This document shows, in pieces, positions 23,825 through 35,089 of a DNA stretch of 64,000 nt. The position numbers and the translations under genes are program-made. The stretch is taken from contig JASANE010020100.1 in assembly GCA_030248225.1 (NCBI GenBank), positions 1-64,000 of the forward strand, in the 5' to 3' direction. Position 1 is the first letter of the stretch. Each line of letters begins with the position of its first letter. This DNA comes from Trileptium ribeirensis. Lineage: Eukaryota > Nematoda > Enoplea > Enoplida > Thoracostomopsidae. The notes below the pieces were generated by a model. That model was not told where the DNA came from. It worked only from the letters and a program-made list of their open reading frames with translations, and did not search any database.

Positions 23825-25676
23825 ACCGCCAAGTAGGTGTCGTTGTCGAACCGCAGAGTTTGATAATCACCTCTGACCAGACTACGCACTTGCCAGTGGT
23901 CTTACAGCTGTCATTGAGAGATTGGGAACGCAAGTCAGACCCCTACGTAAGCAATGTTTGTCCACCGTATGAGGTTAACGGATCCTGCCGAACTGATTAC
24001 TGCAGGAAAGGGAACTGTACTGAGTACCCGCAGCTACACACGACCTTGAGCGCACTAGAACGCGAGCTGGACGATGCATATCATGACATATTAGATACTA
24101 ATTATTACTCGCTGCTTGTGCATTCTTTCTGCGTGGAGAACGAGCACCTATGTGACCTCACCAGCTGTCGTGAAAAACGCTTTGCAAGCCTAATCGCCGC
24201 CGCTGCCGGCGCCGTTTCTGGCTTTCTAGGTTTAGGAATGGCTTTTGCCAACGGAGTTCACATTAATAAGGTACGTCAGCAAGGACCGTTCTCGAAAAAT
24301 TTATGCGCGAGACGAATGACGTCCCTTTTCGGAACACTAAAGCAATAAAGCAATTAACCCGAGCTAATGGGGACATTTATGCATTTTTACACCACAGCAT
24401 GCAGGAGGTAGTCTCCATGATTGAACAGGTCAGATGTGCCGACCAGAAAGAGGTCACCCACGTGCACCATCAGTTGATTGACCACATACTTCGAGCGAAC
24501 ATGCGCTCGACGGTACAGGCCATAATGGAGTCTCTATTAAACGGCGAACTCTCCCCTGCGGTTATCGATGTCGTTATGCTACGACGATTATTCGCCATGG
24601 ATCCCCGCATCTCTAAGACCATTCTAATCCGAGAACCCAGTCTAGCATACCAATTTGGACGAGTGATGCCCGTAAGTGTAGATTTAGCGGGATTTCGCTT
24701 TGGCTTTATTTTGCAGTTACCTTTGCCCAAACGCAGTGATGTTCGACCTTATTTTCGGATTTATAACACAGGTTGGAACGCCGCCGACACCCTAACGCAG
24801 CTGAGACTACCGCTACCGCAATATGCAGCCAGATCAGGACATGTTCGCTTCGAATCTTTGAATCTAGGATCATGCAAGCACAGACCCGGAATTGCTTTTT
24901 GTGCACCCCACGCGTTACTAACCGACCACAGTACAAACTGCCTAGAATGGATCATCACAGGTTAAGGCTATAAAGGTTCCGTCTAACGGAATTTTATGGT
25001 TTCCCCACGGAAATTATAACAGCTGGTCATAGGATCGATCGTGCTAACGAGCATGCTAAAGCCAGGGGAAATTACAATCAAATTTGGACCAAATATGACC
25101 ATTGACCGGCTCTCCGGCCTCAAATTAAGACCTTTAACCTGGAGCTCTTTCGACGATGCTAATGCAACGAACTTACAAGTAGCTCAGATAGCTAAGGAAC
25201 AAGTACAAAAGATAGTTAACTTTCCAGCTTTGGAGTATACCGGACTTTCGCCTTACTTTATAGTTACCATCATTGTTAGCGTGATTAGTCTGGTCTACTG
25301 CATGACCAAGTGTAAGGTCTCCCCTAAGTACGCGTACTATCTACCCCGATGGCTACCATGCCGCGGGAGACTGATCAAAACTGATGGCAAATCCCGAAAA
25401 GCAATGAGATGGATTAGAGCTGATAAGAGAGGCCCGAGTGCACCACCTGAGGAGGACACTACACCCCGAGTTTCGCCGACCGAGTTTTCGATTGTACCTT
25501 CGGGGACGCCGCGCGTGTCCGTTGTGTCCAATCGTGCCCCGCGTCGCTCCAACAGACTATTGAAAACACGTGCTTCGTCCGAAGAGGAACTTGTTTTTAT
25601 AGAGGACGACGAATTATTCGCCGCTCCTACTCGTAATTTACGCCGTGGACCCCGACAATGTTCACCAGACAATTGA
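23825..25676 (+). pseudogene. Env-like fusion glycoprotein, frameshifted
   Basis: Three open segments (23860-24348, 24303-24965, 25041-25676) in different frames together resemble a retroviral-type envelope. There is a Cys-rich ectodomain with N-glycosylation sites, a furin-like REKR (24169-24180) followed at once by a hydrophobic Ala/Gly-rich stretch of fusion-peptide type, and a helical region. Near 25254-25305 there is a transmembrane segment, then a basic cytoplasmic tail with Pro/Ser-rich sequence. The frame changes and a TAA at 24963-24965 mean it cannot be made as one protein. It lies between gag and protease, whereas retroviral env normally follows pol. The assignment rests on layout, not on a recognised family. 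Confidence 0.6.
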
Positions 25677-26260
25677 ACACCATGAATGCAGGTAATACCC
25701 CACTTCTCATCAACGCAACTATACTCGGCACCCCAGTCACGACACTTGTAGACACAGGAGCTGATGTCTCAATTATGTCCCAAGCCCTAGCCGCCCGTTT
25801 AGGTTTAGTACCCCGACACACAAAGACTACCCGGATAGTGTCAGCCACACAACAGGAACTGACAATTAGTGGAGTGGTGAAAGCACCAATTACTATAGGC
25901 TCGCTAAGTACCCCATGCGACTTCCAAGTAACTACCGACACCCCGTATGAATGCATCTTGGGTACCCACTTTATGGCTTTACTACCGTATGTAGCCATAA
26001 ATTTCAAGGACCGCTGTTTGGATTTATCAAACGGGACAGAGAACTGTTCCGCACCCTTCGCCGATCAAGGGGATTATCGACCGCCAGTCATTAACGTAGT
26101 ATCCAGGAAATATACACAGGCACCGCCGAACATGGAACTATTCATCAACGCGATCCCCGAGATCACTCAACCGCCCACTGGCCAAGCATTATTTGTACCA
26201 GACCCCTTCATCAGGGACATCGCCATAGCCCACTTTTGGTACTCACCGGTCAACGCATGA
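25658..26260 (+). CDS. pro: Retroelement aspartic protease
   Basis: ATG at 25658 overlaps the end of the Env-like frame by 19 bp. The active-site motif LVDTGADVSIMS is at about residue 30-41, preceded by the usual hydrophobic strand (INATILGTPVTT). A second typical element, CILGTHFMALLPYVAINF, follows about 70 residues later, as expected for a retropepsin monomer that dimerises. The C-terminal part (to 26260, continuing in another frame at 26236-26430) is the spacer before RT. It would cut the polyproteins. The frame is intact over the protease core. Confidence 0.85.
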   Translation: MFTRQLNTMNAGNTPLLINATILGTPVTTLVDTGADVSIMSQALAARLGLVPRHTKTTRIVSATQQELTISGVVKAPITIGSLSTPCDFQVTTDTPYECILGTHFMALLPYVAINFKDRCLDLSNGTENCSAPFADQGDYRPPVINVVSRKYTQAPPNMELFINAIPEITQPPTGQALFVPDPFIRDIAIAHFWYSPVNA

Positions 26261-26430
26261 TTCCAGTGGCGATGATGAATTTTGGAAACATACCCGTTGC
26301 AATACACGCCGGACAAACAATCGGACACATCGAGATGCTTGATGACAATAAAGTCGAGCTCTTGTACGACAGCAACAAGCGTCTACTCCAGCTCGGACCC
26401 CTCAGCACACCAAACAATGCAACCGCATAG

Positions 26431-28006
26431 GAGTTACACGCGATAATGTAGTACAGGTCATTAACGACCAAAAGCAGACAATCCATACGGAACGATCCAT
26501 ACAGGTATTAAGCAAAATCGATCTTGGACAGACTACACTTAACCCGTATGAACTGAAACAATTGAAAACGACTATTTCGGAAAACGTCGACATATTTAGT
26601 GTGCACCCATTCGATCTAGGTCGGTGTGGTGTATACCAGCATAGGATAGTTACAGGGGATGCGAAACCCAAAAGCAAGTGCCCTACCGCCTGGCCTATTC
26701 GCTACGTGAACCTTGAGGGAGGAGTTAAACAACAGGCTTGAGGAAGCAGGCCTTATAACACCATCAGATTCACCTTAGGGTTCTCCCATTGTGTATGTCA
26801 CTAAGAGTGACGGCACCTGCCTCTGTGTGTGGATTTCCGTAAGCTCAACGTAGTCGCTGAACGTGACTTATACCCGTTGCCTCGCGTAGACGACATATTA
26901 GGATGCCTGCGAAATACAAAATTCATGTCGAGTCTGGATCTGAACAAAGGGTTTTGGCAATTAGAATTAGACCCTGAAACTAAGGAGAAAATCTCCTTTA
27001 TTACTGTCCACAGACAGTACGAATACAATGCTCTACCTTTCGGGTTGAATTCTTCTCCCGGCGCTTTCCAAAGGTGCATGTCGATCATCTTAAAAGGCTT
27101 AGAGTGGGAGCGATGCCTCATTTACATAGATAACATATTAGTTTTCTCAGCCACGTTTGAACAGCACTTAGCAGACCTCATCACAGTCTTCGATAGGTTT
27201 CGTAAGGCTAATCTCAAATTAAAACCCTCCAAATGCCAATTCGGACAGAAACAATAAAAATATCTGGACACATTATCAGCTCTGAAGGAGTTAAACCCGA
27301 CCCCGAGAAAACAGCCGCAATCGATAACTACAAAAGACCGGAAACTCTCAAACAATTACAGAGCTTCTTAGGACTTGTTGGCTACTATCACAAATTCATA
27401 CCACATTATTCTGAGATTTGTGGACCACTTAACGCCCTCCGACTTAAGGACAACGAATTAAAATGGACGCCGCAATGCGAGGAAGCATTCGGAAAGTTAC
27501 GCAAAGCACTGGTACAAGAACCACTACTTATATACCCGGACTTTTCAAAACCCTTCATACTCCAAACGGACGCTTCAGGGTACGCTTTAGGAGCCGTGCT
27601 CTCGCAAAAGACCGATAAAGGGACATTGCCTATCGCCTACGCAAGCAAATCGCTAATGGACTACCAACGTCGTTACCCCGCTATTGAAATCGAAGCCCTT
27701 GCTATCAGATGGGCCGCTTTACATTTCAGGCATTACCTGCTTGGACATGAATTTCATGTCGAAACCGACCATAAGCCACTTAAAGCACTATTTGAGAGAC
27801 CACCGCGAAATTCACGCCTAGCCCAATGGCGTAATGAGTTACTCATGGAATTCGGTGGTTTCAACATCGAATACCGACCTGGTAAGGCCAATGCCAACGC
27901 AGACGGACTTTCACGCATCCCCGACATGACGTGGACTTCTCTGATTCTGCTGACGAAGCCGACTATGACGCACAGGACCATCCTCGAATGGTTGCTGTGG
28001 CCGTAA
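26431..28006 (+). pseudogene. pol: Ty3/gypsy reverse transcriptase and RNase H, broken
   Basis: RT begins after several stops and frame changes at 26431-26828. 26829-27257 has VDFRKLNVV, FMSSLDLNKGFWQL (motif A) and ALPFGLNSSPGAFQ (motif B). The catalytic box reads YIDNILVFS instead of YxDD, so one metal-binding Asp is lost. 27233-28006 continues in another frame with the RT thumb/connection (LQSFLGLVGYYHKFI) and RNase H (LQTDASGYALGAVLSQ, IEIEALAIRWA, FHVETDHKPL and NANADGLSRIP), keeping the expected Asp/Glu residues. This copy would be inactive. Confidence 0.9.
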
Positions 28007-28908
28007 AAGGACAGGATCGTGGCAAGGGTAAAGCTCCTGCCAAACCACCGCGGAGACTCCTTACTAAAGAAGCTTGGAAACGGCTTACGCGACAGCTAAT
28101 GGGACTTCCCCCAGACGCTCCCGTTAACCTCCCACCCGAGTACGTTAGAGAACGCTTCTACCACATGTTGGGAGGACCAGGTTATGATCGTCTAACGGAC
28201 CCAACGCGTTTCATTTTCTGTGGAGACATCGACGACCCATGGCCTGAAGGAGTCGAGATGCCCTGGAGGCGCTCGACCGCTCCCGGACCGCCGACTGAAC
28301 CAGCCCCAACACGAGAACCTGTGAGTGACTCAACCCCTGGACCCTCGTCGGCCCCTGATTCATTCGTTAGGCCTACGATGCCACAAGAACCCCCGACTGC
28401 TCCGACACTGCCCGCCCCTGGCGCGGCAAGCGAAAGTTCGACTCGTGCCACTGCTGGAACACCTGACCCCATTAGGCCCCATACACTACCAACGAAGGGT
28501 AGGAAAAGACATGGTGGTTTACCAGAAGTCGAGGAATTCGATACTTTAATTAGGGTCGTCTACGCATGTGGACCGCGAGTACGACTACAACGCCCTGAAC
28601 AGGTCTATGACACGGGTGAACACATATACTTACCACACTTTCAACAGTACGAAGGACGGAATCTACTTAATTACATCCCTTACATCCAACGTAGGGACAA
28701 ACAATTTGGACCCATCTGGTGGTACCTACATACCCGACAACCTCCAGCTGACGAAAAGGCAGCGACTGCTCTCAAGTTAGAAGCCCATCACTACCGTCTC
28801 TGCCCCGACACCGCCATTCTTTACCTACATCCCATCATGCCTAACGATCATCGACCTAAACTGTGTGCACAGATTACTCATTCGACAAATACTCAAACAC
28901 GAACATGA
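27931..28908 (+). pseudogene. Pol linker between RNase H and integrase, proline-rich
   Basis: A 325-codon frame overlapping the end of RNase H by 76 bp. It begins acidic, then runs through a Pro/Thr/Ser-rich stretch. It ends with a segment that flows into the integrase zinc-binding region of the next frame (AILYLHPIMPNDHRPKL). An inserted linker of this size between RNase H and integrase is unusual for gypsy elements. It has no start of its own and is best read as part of pol displaced by an indel. Confidence 0.6.
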
Positions 28909-29440
28909 CACTCTATTCGGTGGACACCCAGGTAGGGACCGCCTACTGAGCAAACTCAAACAATTCTATTATTGGGAGACCATGGGTAAGGGCGTCGACG
29001 AGTATGTAAAACGATGTGTGCTTTGCCAGCGATCACGGAATTTACCACAAAACGTTCGAGCCGCGCTCGGAGGCAACCCGCTGGCTAGTGCCCCAATGCA
29101 CCGCATGTTCGTTGACATATTGGACACTCGGGTTTTATCTCGAAAGGGAAATCGGTACGTCATTGCCTTCATTGACCAATTCACTAAGTTAGTCATCGCC
29201 GCCGCATTGTCTGACCAAACAGCTAAGAGCGTAGCTCGAGTTTTTGTCGAAGACGTAGTGTGCCCTTATGGAGCACCTGAGGAATTAGTTTCCGACCGAG
29301 GAGGATGCTTCGTTTCAGAAGTAATGGAAGCCCTATGTGCTAGGCTACACACTTTTAAACGAGAAACTTTGAGTTACAACCCGAAGGCAAATGGAGAGAT
29401 CGAACGTTTCAACCGCACCTTATTATTTCTCCTGAGGTAG
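28865..29440 (+). pseudogene. int: Integrase zinc-binding and DDE core
   Basis: The H2C2 zinc finger is visible (HEHDTLFGGH, then CVLCQ about 30 residues on). The catalytic core has Asp in FVDILDTR, Asp in LVSDRGGCF and Glu in NGEIERFNRTL, the expected D,D-35-E pattern. It inserts element DNA into the host genome. The frame ends at TAG 29438-29440, and the C-terminal domain continues in a different register from 29512. Confidence 0.9.
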
Positions 29441-29511
29441 CTTTACCCGAGAATGACCATACGACATGGGACGAAGTTCTACCCTATTGTATCACGTCCT
29501 ACAACTCAGCA

Positions 29512-32247
29512 GTGCACGCTTCTACACACTACCCACCTTTCATGCTCATGCACGGATTCCAGCCCCGTGTACCGGGTGGAATCGAGACACAAACTGATTG
29601 GGGACGCTATCCCGGAGCAGAAGCTTACCGCGCTAACGTACAACGATGGTTAACCACGATCAGAGACCGAGCCTATCGCTCCACGGAGTCCGCTAAAGAG
29701 TATAGGAAACGTTATTACAATCGCAAGATCAAGGTCCCAGATTACCGAGTTAACGATCATGTGTGGGTCTACCGATATTACAAAACACCTGGACTATCAC
29801 ATAAACTGGAACGCAGATGGTGTGGACCGTACCAAATCACTAAGATAATGCTACCCTGCATTTGTGTCAAACTCCCTGGACAACCCAATGCCTCTGACCA
29901 CGTGGTCCATATAAACCGCACCAAACCATGCTACACACCACTAAGTAGTTTTCCGGACATGGCCGATTTGCTGAAGGCTGTGCCTCCCGCATACATCGAG
30001 GCTGCACTACAAGAACCAGGAGAAACTATCCTTGCCGATAAATATTTCGCTAGGGAACTACACGCTGCCGACCCAGAGGCAGTCGATCGACTACGCCAGG
30101 ACATCGATGGCGCATCCGATACAACCAGTGTAGAGATCGGCGATCCTAATCTGGTATACACGCAAGCTCAGGCTGACATACATCGCGCTGTAGTGGAACA
30201 GCTGGCCATTCAGGCCCCAGCCCAAGGTTCATCCGGAGCTCCGCAACAAAACAGGCTACCTATTTGTGATCCCGATAGAACTCCCGACACCGAATGGCCC
30301 GCTATCTCGCAGGCACTCGTTACACAAGACCGTGCTAAGTTACCTTATGCGCTTGATAAACCCCCAGGCTCATTCTCTCCAGAATACGGACGACATACTG
30401 CTCCAGTTACCATACGGGAACAAGGGCGATCCGTCAGAACTGAGGAACCAACTAGACCTTTAGCTCTGCCACGCTCAGGCAATGGTCGCTCGTTACGACC
30501 ATTTAACGTCAACGACCTAGGCCTCGTCGAACTACTCGCTTTACAAGACCCGGATGAGTCCTCGCCCCGTACTCCCGAACAAGCTATCTCTCCAACTTCA
30601 GCCGTAGAACACGCTGTCCAGACCTCGCCGCTTACGCCTGCCCGACGCCGCGCCGCAGCCGCTACACAAACTTACCGCAGTCCCCACTCACAACGCTTAA
30701 TCACCGACTCGGATAAACCACCGGTAACTCCTGAGTTGCATGAACAACCATATCCCAAACCTCGCCACGCATATTCCTCTCCACCTACTCCGCTCCCACA
30801 CACGCCGCTAATGCCTTTATTATTCGAAGCTACGTTACAGGAGTATACCCCAGACGAATGGATTACACCGTACTCGACACCTCCTAGACCACCACCTACG
30901 CAATCCGCCCCAGTTTATAGCCAGCCTCCCGTAGAACCATTCCCGACGCGAAAACCCGTACCTAAACCACGACAGAAACCAGTTAAAACCCCCACACCGG
31001 CTAGCGAACCAGCGTCCTCTGCAAATTCCGAGGATACATCACCCGAAACGGTGGATTCCCCAACACCACCGCATCGGTGGGCAATCCCACCCTTACTCTC
31101 GCCTCTCGCGGAACGTAAAGCTAGGACCCCACCTCATCATTGGATAACCCCAGTTGCGTTATCACCCCTACCGGAACAAGAGACCGGTATCCCACGTGTT
31201 TCTTCCTGCGGTCGCTGGACCACTAGGAGACAAAACCAACAAGCCGAATGGGAATGGGCATTAGAAGAGAGGAAGTGAATCAAAGATGAAGAGGCCCGTG
31301 CTAAAGGAGAACTTCAGGATACACCCGATTTAGTAGAATATTTAGCAGGACCTATCATACAGCACCCACCCTCGGAGGCCCAAACGGCCGCCGACGACAT
31401 TGTGGCAGAATTTTTTGAAAGCTTGACTAGGAGACGTGAGGAAAAGGAAAGAGGCAACAAAGAGTCACGCCGACCCATCGAATCTTCGGAGGGCGGCAAA
31501 GCCAAACGATCTCGAACATGAGCCGTCCCCACGGTTAGCGGGACAACTTCGACCAAAGGCGAGTCAACCGAGGGTTCTTCTATTCGAGGGAGGAAGAAGG
31601 CGCCGCCGCGCAGCGCATCCTCCGCCATAAAAGGGACTCTAGCTCGACCTGCACACGCTAAAGCCCAACCGCATGTTAGTTGGGAAGACTGGGAAGATGA
31701 AATACCCCTAAGACAACTTTTACCGGGACCTAGCCGAAAACCCCGCTTCGAACTTGACCCTTCGACCGAGGAAAGTGAGGATTCCCCTGAGTTGGGACCT
31801 TCTGGTGAGAAGATCGGGGAGAGGACAGAGCCTCCCCAACCCACTCGACGTCAACCACATCGCCAGGCTAGGGACCGCCGTCGAGTGTACGAGGACTATA
31901 TACCACACGGAGCCGAAGCTCGACTGGTAATCCCGCGCCTGATCCCCCGGGAGCCTGCTCCCCGACCACCTGCCCCAGTCAGACAAACCGTGCCTTTTGC
32001 TCCGCCGACTCGACATCGTGACCCTGTCATGCCTATGAATCCTCCAGCCAGGAGTGTTCGTGCTCAGCACGACATATTAGAACCTTTCCGGGACATATTC
32101 GACGACCAGGACATTGAAGACATGTTAGCCGCACATCCTGATTTGGAACCGGACGAAGATAACGGACAACGACAATTACGACCCGAAGACATTGGACTGG
32201 AGGTGGTTCGACCTCCAAGGCAACCACCTCGGGGAAGACGATTGTAG
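29512..32247 (+). pseudogene. Integrase C-terminal domain with ~850-residue proline-rich tail
   Basis: Starts with the GPY/F-type integrase C-terminal module (KLERRWCGPYQITKI, then HVVHINRTKPCY). It then becomes a very long Pro/Arg/Ser/Thr-rich tail with repeats such as PPHRWAIPPLLSPL and PPHHWITPVALSPL. The same reading frame runs from 29512 to 32247 with only two internal stops, TGA at 31276-31278 and another TGA near 31519. It then passes a TAG at 32245-32247 into the NADAR sequence, still in frame. The stops fit CGA-to-TGA and CAG-to-TAG decay. The tail has no family I recognise. Confidence 0.65.
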
Positions 32248-32328
32248 CACAGACGCCAGCCCAAGACATCACTTCCCGGAACTCGAGCTCCCGCACCAAA
32301 TTACCTTCAGGAACCGCCACTAAAGGCG

Positions 32329-33198
32329 ATGAATATTATTGCAGGAATCATCGACCGACAAATCAATAAAATGGAACAACTTTCACAACCGCGCGTGCCG
32401 CTCTACACCATCAACTACGCCGCCCCCATCGAAACATTTCTCTCGAAAGGCACGCGCTGGCCAGAATTATCCAATATGGCTCCGTTGGGTCAAATTATCG
32501 ACCAATACCCCATCGAATATGCTTCAACGGAGCAGGGATAGCAGCTCCTCGTCACCTATCTATTCGACGAGGATCAAGCCAGACAAGACATCTCCGATCT
32601 TAAGCTGGGAGCTCCAGATATCAAAGCCATCGCCCGGAGAAACAAATCAAAATTCCTCGATCCCGAAACGACGGAGCGCCTTTGTCCTGCCCTACCGCAC
32701 CTCAAGCGGACGGTGCTCCTCGAAAAGTTCAAAATCACAAAATTCCATAACGTCCTGCTCGCCACCGTCCATGCGCAATTGCTTGAGGCCAATCGCACTG
32801 ACTCATTTTGGGGAATCGGTTTTGGACCGGAGGACATCGCCTTTGGCCGCCGTCCACGGCCATGTCACAACGTCATGGGCCGCCTTTTGGAAGAGATACG
32901 GACCTTCGTCCGCCATGGAGTTGCAACCTGGCCCAAGGTACTCATTCTGGGCGATAATATGGCCGCGCCGCTAGTGAAGATGGTCCCGTCGAAGGGATGG
33001 TTTGCCATCGCTTGGCCCGGAGCTAGCATGCAATTCCTGATTCGTCTGGCGACGTGCATTGCGACGCCTCAGACTGAGACCATCATAATACTTGGTGGAT
33101 ATAGGGCCGCCCTTCGATCGCATGGGCATGGTGTTAGAAAGTTGCGCCATGCAGCTGCGTCACCGGTTATTACATTTACTGTTCTTTTTAATTATTAA
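32329..33198 (+). pseudogene. NADAR domain plus SGNH-like segment at the 3' end of the retroelement
   Basis: One frame from 32329 to 33198 is interrupted only by TAG at 32539-32541. The first half has NADAR hallmarks: LSNMAPLGQI, then the E-Q of the ...STEQ helix just before the stop. Farther on are KRTVLLEKFKITKF, NVLLATVHAQLLEAN and DSFWGIGFGPED, the strongly conserved WGIG box. The second half (from about 32930) resembles an SGNH-hydrolase fold: VLILGDNMA in place of GDSxx, PGAS, and IIILGG. NADAR proteins act on ADP-ribose derivatives, and some remove ADP-ribose from guanine. The sequence is in frame with the pol tail and lies in the usual env position just before the 3' LTR block. Its own ATG is at 32329. 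Confidence 0.7.
33122..33174 (+). repeat. LTR-like direct repeat, 3' copy (truncated LTR)
   Basis: Matches 16776-16828. Homology stops after TTATTACA, so the rest of the 3' LTR is absent. Confidence 0.7.
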
Positions 33199-34093
33199 AC
33201 TTGATAAACTGGTACGTGAGATTGTTCTACATCGCTCAGAATTTTGCAGCTGGAAAATGTATATATTAAAATTAATTTTTTAACATTGTAGATTTAAAAT
33301 GATATATAAAATGCATACGAGCATATATATATAATTTAAAATGTATTATATAATATATAATTTATAACCAATGTCATTGTATGTATTTGAACGATTTCGC
33401 ACACCCAAAAGAGGTCAACTATAGTTCGTGCTAGTCAAGTTGGGTGCAACTGGGGAATATATGGATTTACAGCGGAATTTTTTGGGTTATCAATGAGTTG
33501 TTCATGCATTTGCCGTTTGCTGTTTCAAACTTTGTTATAATTTTTATATAGGAACTACGATAAGGTGTGTGCACTGGTCAGTAAGGTTTTCCACATAGAT
33601 ATATAACTTTCGATCGGATTCCGGTTTCAAGGTTGTAGTCCCAGTCTGAAGCTATTGGTGGTTTGATTACTTAGACATCGTGAAAGTAAAATAACATATA
33701 ACGACCGCATAAGACATACAGATATACTTACATGCAGATCTTTCAGCACGTTTATTTCGAGTATTTGTATGAAATTATTCATGTTGCAATACAGTTACTG
33801 TAGATTTAATTTACAATTATTTACATTTACTATGCAATTATTTTATAATATATTACAATTTCCAAATTAGTATTATCAATAATTATTGTTTATTAATTGA
33901 ATGATCTTGCTGCGGTCGTTGTGTATCCGCTCCGCCTTGTAATATCGATGCTAAAAATAATATGTTTTAGGTAATTGCCTAATATTATGACAGTTATATA
34001 TATGAAAACATTTTAGTAAATGTATATTCTATTAACATAAAAATATGGGCATAAAACCTTAGATTAACCTAAATTACATAGCTTAAATTTTTT
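33199..34093. other. AT-rich intergenic sequence, nothing recognised
   Basis: Low-GC DNA without a supported gene or repeat structure beyond AT-rich runs. Confidence 0.5.
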
Positions 34094-34430
34094 TAATCTT
34101 TAATATAAAATCTTATATTTGAATATTTTATACGAAACAATTTTCTTTCATAATCCATATGTCTCGCTAAACCAATTCAATGAATGTGTAAAAAGTATGT
34201 ACTTGGAACTTTTTCCTTCAATTAAAACCAAATATTATTAACACAAAGTTACTATTTTTAATCTTTAACTAATATAAAATCTTATATTTGCATATTTTAT
34301 ACGAAACAATTTTCTTTCATAATCCATATGTCTCGCTAAACCAATTCAATGAATGTGTAAAAAGTATGTACTTGGAACTTTATTCCTTCAATTAAACCAA
34401 ATATTATTAACACAAAGTTACTATGTTTTA
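34094..34430 (+). repeat. Two-copy ~169-bp tandem duplication
   Basis: The sequence beginning TAATATAAAATCTTATATTTG at about 34101 recurs at 34270, with nearly every base to the ACAAAGTTACTAT end repeated. Confidence 0.9.
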
Positions 34431-34459
34431 TAGAGAATATAAAACTAAACATATGATCA

Positions 34460-34843
34460 TTATTGTAACATAAAATTTACCTCTCTAATCTTTTTGCGGA
34501 ACTCCGTATTTAGTTCTTCTTCAGAAGATACCACATATGCGGTATGTATCTTATCTCCCTTCACCACAAAAACTACATAATTCTCCAGGGTATTGTGATA
34601 TCGACGCATCCCCACCGGAACGTGAAATTTCGCAAAGAATACTCTTCGCGTATAACACCCAACACGACTGGTTACGGATATGGCATTCTCCACAGCCGCT
34701 ATAGCTACCAAAAGAGGGTTGAAGAACCAACTCTTTTGATCCCTGGTGGGGTGAGGAGTATGCCAGGTTAGGTAATGGTCAGAAAGTCCAATCATTAACC
34801 CAAGTCTAAAGCAAAAAAACGAAATTAAACAACCAAAATCCAT
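34460..34843 (-). CDS. Unknown 127-residue protein with hydrophobic N-terminus
   Basis: The frame is open from ATG 34843. The first ~22 residues (CLISFFCFRLGLMIGL) resemble a signal peptide or anchor, followed by a mixed domain ending in a charged helix (SSEEELNTEFRKKIREV). No family recognised. A pyrimidine-rich tract with TTTAG lies inside the first codons on the minus strand (near 34806), so the N-terminus could instead be intron and the rest an exon. It lies upstream of element 1 on the opposite strand. Confidence 0.35.
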   Translation of the reverse strand: MDFGCLISFFCFRLGLMIGLSDHYLTWHTPHPTRDQKSWFFNPLLVAIAAVENAISVTSRVGCYTRRVFFAKFHVPVGMRRYHNTLENYVVFVVKGDKIHTAYVVSSEEELNTEFRKKIREVNFMLQ

Positions 34844-35089
34844 GATGATGTGACTGATAATGATTATTTTTAGTTTTGTGGGTTACGTTACCGTGGATTA
34901 CATTACTGTGAGCGCTTAATGTCTCATCTGGTGTAATTTATTTTCTATGTTATTCGTATCATTATTCAAGCATTCTGAGGTTTTCATTTTTTCCCACATT
35001 TGGGGGAAGTTCACCTCGTATTTTTTGCGAAAAGAACTTAGCAAAATTTCGTATTCCTAGCTCTTGGGTATGGGTATTGCTACAAATTT

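Larger units (their letters stand above)
16776..33174 (+). mobile_element. Ty3/gypsy-type LTR retroelement with Env-like and NADAR genes, decayed
   Basis: Bounded here by the shared 53-bp block at 16776-16828 and 33122-33174, so true LTR ends may lie slightly outside and most of the 3' LTR seems lost. Coding order is gag, two unknown ORFs, Env-like, protease, RT, RNase H, proline-rich linker, integrase, proline-rich tail, NADAR-SGNH. It is more GC-rich than flanking host DNA. Multiple frameshifts and stops make it inactive. Confidence 0.85.

Noticed and set aside
26205..26225. TCATCAG (reverse CTGATGA) in the protease region
   Set aside because: It is within coding sequence and has no GAAA or stems, so it is a chance match to the hammerhead core.
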